From AEGEAN-183 sp045563675 (GTDB taxonomy: Bacteria > Pseudomonadota > Gammaproteobacteria > Magnimaribacterales > Magnimaribacteraceae), in NCBI GenBank assembly GCA_045563675.1, contig JBJLIX010000002.1, forward strand, positions 248,001-312,000: a DNA stretch of 64,000 nucleotides, read 5' to 3'. Numbering within the stretch: the first letter of the stretch is position 1; every line of letters starts with the position of its first letter. The notes under the pieces were generated by a model, which was given only the letters and a program-made list of their open reading frames with translations, searched no databases and had not been told where the DNA came from. The position numbers were made by a program, and so were the translations under genes. Shown one piece after another: positions 46,212-54,624 of this stretch.

Positions 46212-46984
46212 TGAGGCATTTAAAAGTAAAGAAAGAAGGTAACATATGTTGGGTTTATTTAAATAGACCTAAATCACTAAATGCCCTAAATACTCAAATT
46301 CTTAAAGAATTAACTAGATTTAATGAGTCCTTAAGAGAAGACCTAGAAACAAGGGTTGTTATATATACAGGTTCTGGAGATAACTTTTCTTCTGGAGCTG
46401 ATTTAAAAGAAAAACAAAAACCTGTCACTAAACTTGAAGCTTGGAGAAATAACTTTGGCAAACCAGCTATTTGGTCTTTCTTAGAAGTAGATCAAATAAC
46501 AATAGCTGCTATAAATGGTTATTGTCTTGGGGGAGCAGCTTGTATAGCTTCTGCTTGTGATTTTCGTATTGCTTCTGATAACTCAATGCTTGGTTATCCA
46601 GAAATTAACTTAGGCATTAATCTCAACTGGTTAGGGCTGCCATTAGCTGTAAGATTAATTGGACCTGCAAAAGCAAAAAAAATTGTTATTGGTGGTGAAA
46701 ATGAAAAAGCTGAAACCCTTCTTAATTGGGGTTTCTATGATGAAGTTCACCCTAAAAAAGAATTATTGAGAGCTGCTAAAGAGATGGCAAGTCTTTATGC
46801 TTCTAAACCACCTATCGCTGCCCAAATGATTAAAAGAAGCGTAAATGAATTAACTTATTCAGGGGATAATGCAATTATGCATATGGATTACGATCAAACT
46901 CTTCTTACGCATGAAACCAAAGACAGAAAAGAGGCTATTAAATCTTTTTTTGAAAAAAGAGATCCTTTATATAAAGGCGATTAA
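46211..46984 (+). CDS. enoyl-CoA hydratase/isomerase family protein
   Basis: A 257-residue crotonase-fold protein. The oxyanion-hole segments are GSGDNFSSGADLKEKQ (about 55-70) and INGYCLGGAACIASACDFRIAS (about 95-116). YPEINLGINLNWLG is where many hydratases keep a catalytic glutamate, and the Glu of PEI is visible. The C-terminal trimerisation helix is DHETKDRKEAIKSFFEKRDP-like (about 230-252). Likely role in acyl-CoA metabolism. Its start codon shares one base with the trxB stop, and its end overlaps convergent nitronate monooxygenase by 4 bases. Confidence 0.92.
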   Translation: MRHLKVKKEGNICWVYLNRPKSLNALNTQILKELTRFNESLREDLETRVVIYTGSGDNFSSGADLKEKQKPVTKLEAWRNNFGKPAIWSFLEVDQITIAAINGYCLGGAACIASACDFRIASDNSMLGYPEINLGINLNWLGLPLAVRLIGPAKAKKIVIGGENEKAETLLNWGFYDEVHPKKELLRAAKEMASLYASKPPIAAQMIKRSVNELTYSGDNAIMHMDYDQTLLTHETKDRKEAIKSFFEKRDPLYKGD

Positions 46985-47955
46985 AAGGATTTATTACTTA
47001 ACGATTCTTTTGCTGTTTCATACTCATCAACCAAACTGTCAACGGCTTCCTTGACTGTAGGAACATCATATAAATTTCCTATGCCTTGACCAGAGCCCCA
47101 TATATCCTTCCAGGCTTTTTTCTGATTATCCCCAGGGCCAGAACCAAAGTTCATATCATTTTTATCTGCATAAGGAAGATTATCTGGATCTAGTCCTGCT
47201 TTTACGACACTTGGTTTTAAATAATTTCCATGAACACCAGTAAAAGTTGCGGAATACATGATGTCATTTGCAGAACTATCTACAATCATTTCTTTATAGC
47301 CTTCACTGGCATTAGCTTCTTTAGTAGCTATAAATCTAGTACCTATATAAGCAAAATCAGCTCCCATTGCTTGAGCAGAAAGTACTGATGCTCCATGAGA
47401 TATACTGCCAGATAGCGCTATAGGTCCATCAAAAAACTCTCTTACTTCTCTAACAAGTGCAAAGGGACTTAAAGCACCAGCATGACCGCCTGCTCCGGCA
47501 CAAACTAGAATTAATCCATCGGCTCCCTCATCAATTGCTTTTTTTGCATGCCTTATATTAATTACATCATGCATGACAGCACCCCCATATCCATGTACCG
47601 AATCAACAACAAATTTAGGTGCTCTTAAGCTTGTAATAATGATTGGAACTTCATGTTTAACACAAACCTCCATATCATGCTCCAATCTATTATTTGAATG
47701 ATGACAAATTTGGTTAACAGCGAAAGGGGCTACCATTTCATTTGGATTATTAGCCTTATAATCTTCTAATTCTTTTTTCATCATAGCAATCCACTCATCA
47801 AGTTTTTCTTCCGGTCTGGCATTGAGAGCGGGAAAAGATCCAACTACACCTGATTTACACTGCGCCAGTACAAGTTCAGGATAAGAAACTGTAAATAAGG
47901 GAGCTCCGAATACCGGAATTCTTGTTTTATCTTTTAAAAAATCTATTACATCCAT
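46981..47955 (-). CDS. nitronate monooxygenase family (NPD-like) FMN protein
   Basis: A 324-residue TIM-barrel flavoprotein of the 2-nitropropane dioxygenase family. FPVFGAPLF-like N-terminus (IPVFGAPLFTVSYPELVLA), phosphate/active-site VCAGAGGHAGALSPFALV (the catalytic His in the GGH), and FMN-binding GADFAYIGTRFIATKEANA are visible. Related enzymes oxidise nitronates or other activated substrates; FabK-like enoyl reductases share this fold. The active-site His argues for a monooxygenase, the substrate remaining unknown. It is the last gene of a short leftward unit with the micro-protein and AcuI-like genes. Confidence 0.9.
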   Translation of the reverse strand: MDVIDFLKDKTRIPVFGAPLFTVSYPELVLAQCKSGVVGSFPALNARPEEKLDEWIAMMKKELEDYKANNPNEMVAPFAVNQICHHSNNRLEHDMEVCVKHEVPIIITSLRAPKFVVDSVHGYGGAVMHDVINIRHAKKAIDEGADGLILVCAGAGGHAGALSPFALVREVREFFDGPIALSGSISHGASVLSAQAMGADFAYIGTRFIATKEANASEGYKEMIVDSSANDIMYSATFTGVHGNYLKPSVVKAGLDPDNLPYADKNDMNFGSGPGDNQKKAWKDIWGSGQGIGNLYDVPTVKEAVDSLVDEYETAKESLSNKSF

Positions 47956-47967
47956 GTTGTTTCTCTT

Positions 47968-48096
47968 TTATTGACTAGAAACCCAAACATACGTTAAGGC
48001 AACTAGAATCATGATTATTATGAAAGCCGAGATAGCATCTGCCTTACTATCTGACTGTTCCTCATTATCTCTTTCTTCTGGACCATGTTCTGTCAT
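47968..48096 (-). CDS. 42-residue single-pass membrane micro-protein
   Basis: A short frame too small for usual ORF cut-offs: ATG at 48096-48094, stop at 47970-47968. AGGAGA lies 6 bases upstream, an excellent ribosome site. The product begins MTEHGPEERDNEEQSDSK, a strongly acidic cytoplasmic-type head, then one hydrophobic helix AISAFIIIMILVALTYVWV and a four-residue tail. It fills the gap between the AcuI-like and nitronate monooxygenase genes on the same strand, with 12 bases on either side. I know no family for it. Confidence 0.65.
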   Translation of the reverse strand: MTEHGPEERDNEEQSDSKADAISAFIIIMILVALTYVWVSSQ

Positions 48097-48108
48097 TATT
48101 TCTCCTAA

Positions 48109-49104
48109 TTAAAGCTTCACAACCACTCTTCCAGTTTGCTCACCAGCTAAGATACTATTTATTTCCACTTCTAAATTTTCAAGAGAAACTACTTTGGTAA
48201 TTTCTTCTAATTTATTTAAAGACCAATCTGTCGAAAAATGCTTCCAAATATGAATTTTATCTTTCAATGGGATTTCAACTGAATCTATGCCTAACAGAGC
48301 ATTTCCTCTTAAAATAAACGGAAATATTGAACTCTCGAAAGATGGTCCGCCTACTAAACCTGAACATGCTATTGCTCCTCCAGGGTTTAAAGAAGTTAAC
48401 AAAAGACTTAAGGTTTCGCCGCTAACTACATCTACTCCTATATCCCATAAGCTTTTGCCTATAGGCTTCCTAGTCTTTTCAGCTAATTCTTCTCTGGATA
48501 AAACTTCTGTTGCACCTAAAGATTTCAGAAAATCTATTTGATCTTTCTTTCCTGAAACCGCAGTAACTTCAGAACCTAGAGCTGACAATAGCATCACTGA
48601 TATAGACCCTACTCCACCTGTAGCTCCTGTTACAACAGACTTGGTACCACTAAATCCAGTCCAACCTTTGTAGGAATCAAGAGAATGTATAGATAGACCT
48701 GCTGTCAACCCTGCCGTTCCTAAGGACATTGACTGCTTTGTTGATAAGTCTTTAGGTAAATGCAGTGCCCATGTTGAAGGTACTCTAATGAATTCTCCAA
48801 AGCCTCCTGAAGTATTCATACCTAAATCATAGCCCGTAACTATAACTTTCTCTCCTTGCTTAAATTCTTCTGTTGAAGATTCTATTATTTCTCCTGCAGC
48901 GTCTATACCTGGAGTATGAGGATAATTTCTTGTTACTCCTGGTATACCAGAAGCAGACATTGCATCTTTATAATTTAATGAAGAGTATTCAACTTTTATT
49001 AGCAGATCCCCTTCAGGTAAATCATCTGTTTTTTTCTCTACAATAGATAAACTAAAATTGCCTTCATCTTCAGTAGCTTCAAGTGCTTTAAATTGAATGC
49101 TCAT
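48109..49104 (-). CDS. YhdH/AcuI-type zinc-free medium-chain reductase (acryloyl-CoA reductase family)
   Basis: A 331-residue MDR-superfamily oxidoreductase of the YhdH/AcuI subfamily. The N-terminus YSSLNYKDAMSASGIPGVTRNYPHTPGIDAAG, and the NADP motif VTGATGGVGSISVMLLSALG (about 150-170) are typical. AcuI reduces acryloyl-CoA to propionyl-CoA and protects marine bacteria against acrylate from DMSP breakdown; no other DMSP gene is in view, so general acrylate detoxification or quinone reduction are alternatives. The ATG follows a 12-base gap after sohB. Confidence 0.9.
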   Translation of the reverse strand: MSIQFKALEATEDEGNFSLSIVEKKTDDLPEGDLLIKVEYSSLNYKDAMSASGIPGVTRNYPHTPGIDAAGEIIESSTEEFKQGEKVIVTGYDLGMNTSGGFGEFIRVPSTWALHLPKDLSTKQSMSLGTAGLTAGLSIHSLDSYKGWTGFSGTKSVVTGATGGVGSISVMLLSALGSEVTAVSGKKDQIDFLKSLGATEVLSREELAEKTRKPIGKSLWDIGVDVVSGETLSLLLTSLNPGGAIACSGLVGGPSFESSIFPFILRGNALLGIDSVEIPLKDKIHIWKHFSTDWSLNKLEEITKVVSLENLEVEINSILAGEQTGRVVVKL

Positions 49105-49115
49105 AATTTTTAATC

Positions 49116-50138
49116 TCAGGTTATAAATCTATCCTTATTTATTATGTCTAAAACTTTATAAATTCCTTTCTCAATAAAAAGCTCTGCTGCAGTAGCAAAT
49201 CTAGCAGTTATTGGTTTCTTTTCGAAATACTCAATCTCTATAAGTTTAAATTTTTTAGATAATTTAACTAAGTAATCATCAGAGGTTCCTATATCATCGA
49301 TTAGCCCTAATTTAAGTGCTTCATCTCCTTGCCAGACTTCTCCAGTAGCTACTTTATTTACATTAATCTTGGGTCGATTTTCTTTAACAAATCCCTTGAA
49401 AACTTTATGAAGTTCTTCCAATTCACTCACAAATTTTTGCCTCCCCGTTTGTGTATTCTTACCTAAAGTGGTTAAAGTTCTTTTATATCTTCCTGCTGTA
49501 TGTAACTCTATATCTATGTTTAATTTCTTTAAAAATTTATTAAAATTTGGGAGCTGAGCTACAACTCCTATTGATCCAACTAAGGCCCAAGGAGCAGCTA
49601 CAATCTTAGTAGCAACACAAGACATTAGATAACCTCCACTGGCTGCTAGCTTATCTATACAAACAGTTAAAGAAATTTTATGCTCTACCAGTCTTTTTAA
49701 TTCTGCAGCACAGAGTCCATATGAATAAGCAGACCCGCCAGCGCTTTCAAGTTTTAAAACCACTTCTTTGCACTTAATTTCAGAAGCTATGATTGCATTA
49801 ATTTCCTGTTTTAATTTGTCGACACCTGATGCCTGAATATCGCCTTTAAAGTCTAGAACGTAAATAAGATCTTTAGGTTTCTGTTTGATTTCTTTTTTCT
49901 TTTCTTTATTCTGCTTTTTTAATAGTTGCTTATATGACTTAGGGTCCATAGAAGAGCTCTTTAAACCAAGACTTATCTCTTCTAATTTTTCTGAAAGATT
50001 TTTTACTATTATCTTGCCCTTATAAGTATCTTTCTTTTGCTTAGCGGTGCTCGTAATAAGCACAATACCAACAACTACTGCTATTAATACAGTTAGTACC
50101 TTAAGAAGGAAAAAGAGATAAGAAAATAAAAGTTCCAT
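49116..50138 (-). CDS. sohB: inner-membrane serine peptidase SohB
   Basis: A 340-residue S49-family protease (E. coli SohB 349). An N-terminal membrane helix (LKVLTVLIAVVVGIVLITS) is followed by a charged region, then the peptidase fold: LKLESAGGSAYSYGLCAAEL, the Ser/Lys dyad region IDKLAASGGYLMSCVATKIVAAPWALVGSIGVV, and LHTAGRYKRTLTTLGKNTQTGRQKF, the SohB signature. It cleaves membrane or signal peptides in the periplasm-facing bilayer region. Substrates are unknown. Gap to the SDR gene is 7 bases. Confidence 0.95.
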   Translation of the reverse strand: MELLFSYLFFLLKVLTVLIAVVVGIVLITSTAKQKKDTYKGKIIVKNLSEKLEEISLGLKSSSMDPKSYKQLLKKQNKEKKKEIKQKPKDLIYVLDFKGDIQASGVDKLKQEINAIIASEIKCKEVVLKLESAGGSAYSYGLCAAELKRLVEHKISLTVCIDKLAASGGYLMSCVATKIVAAPWALVGSIGVVAQLPNFNKFLKKLNIDIELHTAGRYKRTLTTLGKNTQTGRQKFVSELEELHKVFKGFVKENRPKINVNKVATGEVWQGDEALKLGLIDDIGTSDDYLVKLSKKFKLIEIEYFEKKPITARFATAAELFIEKGIYKVLDIINKDRFIT

Positions 50139-50145
50139 AATTTAT

Positions 50146-50913
50146 CTATTTAGGTGCCATCCTTATACCTCCATCTAAACGGATAGTTTCTCCATTTAAG
50201 AATGGATTTTCTACAATATGCTTTGTTAGGGCGGCATACTCTTCTGGAAGACCTAATCTTTTTGGAAATTGTGTCATCTCTATAAGAGGATCCCTGACTT
50301 GATCTGGTGCCATGGCCATCATTGGTGTATCAAAGATTCCTGGAGCAATAGTATTAATTCTTATTCCCATCCTTGAAAGATCTCTTGCAATTGGCAGTGT
50401 CATTCCTACCACTCCTGCCTTACTAGCACTATAGCCAGCTTGTCCTATTTGACCATCAAAGGCTGCTACAGAAGCTGTATTTATAATTACTCCACACTCA
50501 TTGTGCTCCATAGGTTCATTTTTTCCCATTTCTACTGCTGCTAACCTTAATACATTAAAAGTTCCTACTAAATTTATATCTATAACCAACTTGAAATAGT
50601 CAAGTGGATGGGCTCCATCTTTACCTACAGTTTTGCTTGCACTTCCAATACCTGCACAATTCACTACTACATGGATACTTTCAAATTTTTCCATTGTTTT
50701 GGAAATACAATTTTGAACTGATTCTTCTTCGGTAACATTGGCTATAGCATATGCAGAATTATCACCTAACTCCTCAGAAGCTTTCTTTACATTTTCTTCG
50801 TTTAGATCTACAAGCATTACCTTGGCACCTGAAGAAATAAATTCTTTAGCTGTAGCAAAACCTAGACCCGAAGCACCACCAGTTATTAAAACTGTTTTAT
50901 CTAAGACATCCAT
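50146..50913 (-). CDS. short-chain dehydrogenase, 3-hydroxyacyl-CoA dehydrogenase type 2-like
   Basis: A 255-residue classical SDR closely matching the HSD17B10-like group: NAD motif LITGGASGLGFATAKEF with Asp in VMLVDLNEE (about 30-40, NAD preference), NCAGIGSASKTVGKDG, catalytic Ser in INTASVAAFDGQIG, YSASKAGVVGMTLPIARDL (Tyr-xxx-Lys) and IRINTIAPGIFDTPMM. The role is likely the third step of beta-oxidation or of branched-chain acyl-CoA breakdown. It heads a leftward unit with sohB, the AcuI-like gene, the micro-protein and nitronate monooxygenase. Confidence 0.93.
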   Translation of the reverse strand: MDVLDKTVLITGGASGLGFATAKEFISSGAKVMLVDLNEENVKKASEELGDNSAYAIANVTEEESVQNCISKTMEKFESIHVVVNCAGIGSASKTVGKDGAHPLDYFKLVIDINLVGTFNVLRLAAVEMGKNEPMEHNECGVIINTASVAAFDGQIGQAGYSASKAGVVGMTLPIARDLSRMGIRINTIAPGIFDTPMMAMAPDQVRDPLIEMTQFPKRLGLPEEYAALTKHIVENPFLNGETIRLDGGIRMAPK

Positions 50914-51011
50914 AAAAACTCCTAAAATATATTTTGAGGGTCGCGAATATTACACGATATATATAAGTTTAAAAACATTTGAAGCTCTTTTTGTAACAAA
51001 AAATATATATT

Positions 51012-51028
51012 TGCACCAAATTGATGCA
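51012..51028. promoter_or_regulatory. putative NtrC (NR-I) binding site
   Basis: TGCACCAAATTGATGCA is a near-perfect dyad and differs from the classic NtrC enhancer in front of glnA (TGCACCAAAATGGTGCA) at two positions. It lies about 28 bases upstream of the sigma-54 -24 element, closer than typical enhancers but on the same face logic as sites seen at other NtrC promoters. This predicts induction of the downstream porin under nitrogen limitation. Confidence 0.7.
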
Positions 51029-51055
51029 GAAAAGTATAAAAATAAGCCTTTAAGC

Positions 51056-51071
51056 TGGCATGGGAATTGCA
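51056..51071 (+). promoter_or_regulatory. sigma-54 (RpoN) -24/-12 promoter
   Basis: TGGCATGGGAATTGCA carries the invariant GG (51057-51058) and GC (51069-51070) separated by exactly 10 bases, matching the -24/-12 consensus TGGCACG-N4-TTGC with one change. The transcript would start near 51082, giving a leader of about 33 bases with a strong AGGAGAA (51104-51110) in front of the TorF porin ATG (51115). Confidence 0.8.
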
Positions 51072-51114
51072 TTAAAATATGTGTAACCAGTTTTAATTTT
51101 ATTAGGAGAAAAGA

Positions 51115-51735
51115 ATGAAAAAGATTTCTTTATTAATTTTTACTTGCTTAAGCATGTTTTCATTAAGTGCAGCTGAAATATCAGGCAACTTTGCCCTTAC
51201 TAATGACTATATGTGGAGAGGTATGAGCCAAACAGGTGGAGATTTTGCGTATTCAGGTGGTGTTGATGTATCAGCTGAGGATAATGGATCTTATATAGGA
51301 GTTTGGGGTTCAAAAGTTGATTTTGGTGCTGACGATGATACCAATATGGAAGTTGATATATATTTTGGGTATTCAGACGAATCAGCTAGAGGTGTTACGT
51401 TTGATGTTGGATATATTAGTTACAATTATCCCGGAACATCTGAATTAGACTTTGAAGAGATTTACTTTGGTTTTGGTTATAAATTACTAGGACTTAACTT
51501 TGCGCAAGGTCTTGATGGAGCTCCAGATAATATGGAAATGTCATTAGCCTTAGGTGAATCAGGATTTAGTTTCACTTACGGTGAGTATGATCATTATGGA
51601 AAATATGAAATGTTAAGTTATGACTTTCCTCTTCAGATTGCTAACAGAGTATCTGTAGGTATTGGTTTAAGTAATTTTGATTCAGAAGATGGCATGGCAG
51701 ATGAAGATGGTTTTGTTATCACCTTCAGCATGTAA
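51115..51735 (+). CDS. TorF family putative porin (TIGR02001/Gcw_chp)
   Basis: A 206-residue outer-membrane beta-barrel with a signal peptide (MKKISLLIFTCLSMFSLSA, cleavage near 19-20). The mature N-terminus ISGNFALTNDYMWRGMSQTGGDFAYSGGVD and YIGVWGSKVDFG, then NMEVDIYFGYSDESARGVTFDVGYISYNYPG, are the Gcw_chp hallmarks. Homologues often stand beside glnK-amtB and respond to nitrogen status; here those genes are not in the window, but an NtrC site and sigma-54 promoter stand upstream. A nitrogen-limitation outer-membrane channel is inferred. Confidence 0.88.
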   Translation: MKKISLLIFTCLSMFSLSAAEISGNFALTNDYMWRGMSQTGGDFAYSGGVDVSAEDNGSYIGVWGSKVDFGADDDTNMEVDIYFGYSDESARGVTFDVGYISYNYPGTSELDFEEIYFGFGYKLLGLNFAQGLDGAPDNMEMSLALGESGFSFTYGEYDHYGKYEMLSYDFPLQIANRVSVGIGLSNFDSEDGMADEDGFVITFSM

Positions 51736-51758
51736 TCAAACTTAGTAAATAATTAATT

Positions 51759-52865
51759 TTAACTATCAGTTTTATTAAGAGAATTAATCAAGGGTGCAGC
51801 ATATATTTTTAATATATTTTGTTGCACTTCCTTGTTCGCAGTTTGATATCTACTTAAGAAACTTTTAGCTAACTCAATATGGTTATTTTCTTTAATAATG
51901 CCTAACTCGTAAGCAGAAATATAATTTGATGGCCATAATCTATAATTTTTAATAATGGCTTCATCTATCTGATTTACTAACTCCTCTAAACTCTCAACAT
52001 TATTGATTCTCTTACAAATATGTAAATGTACCTTGCCCTTGTACCCTAATATACCCATACCTAATTCTCTAAGATCACGTTTATTGTTATCTTCGTAGGA
52101 AAGATCTTCCCATCCTTCCCATCCATTTGCTTTTATCATATCTAAAGGATCAAATTCATATGAAATACTTACAGGGGTTAGATTCACTTCCATGAGCCAG
52201 TCTCTAAAAGATTTTTTTTTACGAGAAGACAAGTAAAGCATTTTTAATACAGCAGCATCAGTGAAATCATTTCCATCATTTGCCCTTCCTTCTCTTTGTG
52301 CTATCCAAATATTCTCGTGATCTTCCTTAATAGATTTGTTTATATAGGAGGATAATAGAAATAGCTTTTTGTAGGTTTCCTTTGCTCCTCTTAAATCTCT
52401 ATGAACAATAAAACTCTTATTTAATCTCATAAATAATTCTGCATAAGCTCCATCAAGGAGATTATTTCCAACAGCGATCCTTAAAGTTTTTAGTTTTCTT
52501 TTAAATAAGACTAAATTTAGAAAAGCTGCATCGAGAGCTATGTCTCTATGATTGCTTATAAAAAGTGTAGGTTCGTCTGTTAAATTTTCTATTCCACTAA
52601 AAGAAAAGCCGTCTGTAGTTTTTTCTACCATTGAAGAAACATATGGCTCTAAAGCGGATTGAAATTCTTCTATAGTAGAAGAAAGTCCAAATTCCTTTTT
52701 AAATTTCCTTTGGATAAGTTTCTTGGCTATATTAGGAAGAATTTTGGAAGTTTTCGGAAAAAAATATCCACTCAAAACGGTGAAGAATCTACTATCTGAA
52801 AGCAAGTTTTTTATTTTACTTTCTACATCAATGTCTTCGAAAGCTCGAATATTATCAAACTTCAT
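51759..52865 (-). CDS. PlsC-like acyltransferase (glycerophosphate acyltransferase superfamily)
   Basis: A 368-residue protein with acyltransferase block I LFISNHRDIALDAAFLNL (NHxxxxD, about 100-117), block II near LNKSFIVHRDLRGAKETYKK and block III NIWIAQREGRANDGND. It is a 1-acylglycerol-3-phosphate-acyltransferase-like enzyme, longer than PlsC, with a variable N- and C-terminal helical region. It is probably for phospholipid synthesis or remodelling. The C-terminus is charged. It follows the alpha/beta hydrolase gene in the same direction by 2 bases. Confidence 0.88.
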   Translation of the reverse strand: MKFDNIRAFEDIDVESKIKNLLSDSRFFTVLSGYFFPKTSKILPNIAKKLIQRKFKKEFGLSSTIEEFQSALEPYVSSMVEKTTDGFSFSGIENLTDEPTLFISNHRDIALDAAFLNLVLFKRKLKTLRIAVGNNLLDGAYAELFMRLNKSFIVHRDLRGAKETYKKLFLLSSYINKSIKEDHENIWIAQREGRANDGNDFTDAAVLKMLYLSSRKKKSFRDWLMEVNLTPVSISYEFDPLDMIKANGWEGWEDLSYEDNNKRDLRELGMGILGYKGKVHLHICKRINNVESLEELVNQIDEAIIKNYRLWPSNYISAYELGIIKENNHIELAKSFLSRYQTANKEVQQNILKIYAAPLINSLNKTDS

Positions 52866-52867
52866 TT

Positions 52868-53821
52868 TTAAAGTTTCGAAATAAAATCAACAATCGAATT
52901 ACCAACTTCAGTAGGTTGTCTATAAGTAATATCATGAGTGCCTTCCTCTATAGCAAGCAGTTCTGAGTGCGGTATGCATTCTTTTAAATTCTTACTTGAG
53001 CTGTAAGGCACAACACCATCAACTTTTCCCCAAATTACAAATGTAGGTATATTTAAATCTCCAACATCCTTATACATCCTTCTACAATCAAAAAGGTTAA
53101 AACATCTAACAGTAGAGAGTAATGATTCTGTGAAGCCTTTGAAAGCTAATTGTTTATTAAACTTTTCTAAAAATTCTTCTTCATTAATGGATAAAGGATC
53201 GTCACTATATGAGGTCTCTGACATCCTCCCAACACCATAAATTCTATTACTGAAAACATGCCAAAACCACTCACCTATTATAGGTTTTAAAGTCCAGCTA
53301 TTAACGCCAGACATGTTTTGTTGAAAACCTGCAGGAGCTATTAAGGACATAGATTTTGTATGCGTTGGGTATTTTTCACTAAAATAACCTACTATGGGTC
53401 CTCCCATTGAATAACCTACCAAATGAACTTTTTCTTTTATTCCTTGGTCATCTATTAAGCCTTTTAAAGATCTTACATAAAGCTCTTCGTCATAATCAAT
53501 GTAAGGTCTTTCAGAGAATCCTCTTCCAAAATGATCATAAACGAGTACTTTAAACCCTGAATTGCAGAAGTTTTCAATTAAACCTCCCCAAACAAAACTA
53601 GGGGTGGAAAAACCATGAACTAGAATAATGATGTCACCATTTAAAAGATCTTTTTTAGGATAAAACCATCTATAGTAAATATGACCATCTGATAATTTAG
53701 CCCAAGCTCCCTCTTTTGGAATATTAGAGAAAGCTATCTTTCTTAATCTTATTGTTTTAAATAAATAAGGAACATATAAAACTATTAATAAAAGGACTGT
53801 AGTAATTAATAACCATTCCAT
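52868..53821 (-). CDS. membrane-anchored alpha/beta hydrolase
   Basis: A 317-residue protein with an N-terminal hydrophobic anchor (MEWLLITTVLLLIVLYVPYLF), oxyanion region LVHGFSTPSFVWGG (HGF, about 74-87), nucleophile elbow LVGYSMGGPIVGYFSE (Ser in GYSMG), catalytic Asp in WGKVDGVVP and His in EEGTHDITY. It resembles esterases/lipases and dehalogenase-like hydrolases; the substrate is unclear. It is transcribed just before the acyltransferase gene with a 2-base gap, so a lipid-remodelling pair is possible. Confidence 0.9.
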   Translation of the reverse strand: MEWLLITTVLLLIVLYVPYLFKTIRLRKIAFSNIPKEGAWAKLSDGHIYYRWFYPKKDLLNGDIIILVHGFSTPSFVWGGLIENFCNSGFKVLVYDHFGRGFSERPYIDYDEELYVRSLKGLIDDQGIKEKVHLVGYSMGGPIVGYFSEKYPTHTKSMSLIAPAGFQQNMSGVNSWTLKPIIGEWFWHVFSNRIYGVGRMSETSYSDDPLSINEEEFLEKFNKQLAFKGFTESLLSTVRCFNLFDCRRMYKDVGDLNIPTFVIWGKVDGVVPYSSSKNLKECIPHSELLAIEEGTHDITYRQPTEVGNSIVDFISKL

Positions 53822-53877
53822 AAAAGAAAGAATAACTAATTGAAAACACTTGAGATAGTGTTATTTTAATTTATAAG

Positions 53878-54624
53878 ATGCATCCATTTTTTAAAGATTA
53901 TAATTTTTATGGTTTTGTTCATCGTGGTGGAGATGAAGAAAAAACAGAAAATACCTTGGAAGCTTTCCAATATTCTTCGGACCTAGGTTTTGTTTTTATG
54001 GAGACTGACGTCCAATCAACTTCTGATGGTAAGGTTGTTATATTCCATGATAGTGATTTAAAAAGGGTAGCTGATTTAAATAAAAAAGTTAGTGATCTGA
54101 CTTTCCAAGAGATAAAGCAAATAGAACTTTTTAAAGGAGGAAGAGTTCCCTCACTCGATGAAACTCTATCATCCTTCCCGAATCTTAGATTCAATATTGA
54201 TATAAAGGTTGATTCTGCAGTTGATGAAACAATTAAGGTAATTAAAAAACATGATGCATTTAACCGTGTTTGTCTTGCTGCTTTTTCCTCAAGAAGACTT
54301 AATCTCATAAGAAAAATAGCAGGATCTACTTTGTGTTCGTCAATGGGCCAAGCGGAAGTAATTCAATTGTTACTAAACACTTATGGATTAAATCTTAAAA
54401 TATCTCCAGGCATGTGTGCTCAAGTCCCCGTATCACAATTTGGGATTCCAATAGTAACCCGGAAGTTTATTAATAAGGTTCATGATCTCAATAAGCTAAT
54501 TCATGTTTGGACAATTGATGAGACTGAACATATGTTTAGATTAATAGATTTAGGTGTAGATGGCTTAATGACAGACAAGCCAACTATCCTTAAAAAGGCC
54601 ATGATGGAAAGAAATTTATTTTAG
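53878..54624 (+). CDS. glycerophosphodiester phosphodiesterase
   Basis: A 248-residue GDPD-family TIM barrel. The catalytic N-terminus FVHRGGDEEKTENTLEAFQY (HR and EN motif, about 13-32), METDVQSTSDGKVVIFHD (ETD and HD) and KVDSAVDET-like metal-site residues (INIDIKVD), and DGLMTDKPTILKKAM at the C-terminus are clear. It has no signal peptide, so it should act in the cytoplasm, splitting glycerophosphodiesters into glycerol-3-phosphate and alcohol. It is divergent from the hydrolase/acyltransferase unit and overlaps the UMF1-type MFS gene by 4 bases. Confidence 0.93.
   Translation: MHPFFKDYNFYGFVHRGGDEEKTENTLEAFQYSSDLGFVFMETDVQSTSDGKVVIFHDSDLKRVADLNKKVSDLTFQEIKQIELFKGGRVPSLDETLSSFPNLRFNIDIKVDSAVDETIKVIKKHDAFNRVCLAAFSSRRLNLIRKIAGSTLCSSMGQAEVIQLLLNTYGLNLKISPGMCAQVPVSQFGIPIVTRKFINKVHDLNKLIHVWTIDETEHMFRLIDLGVDGLMTDKPTILKKAMMERNLF

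Noticed and set aside
50738..51118. 126-codon plus-strand frame running through the TorF promoter
   Set aside because: It is antisense to the SDR gene and then crosses the NtrC and sigma-54 elements; the protein lacks any recognisable fold.
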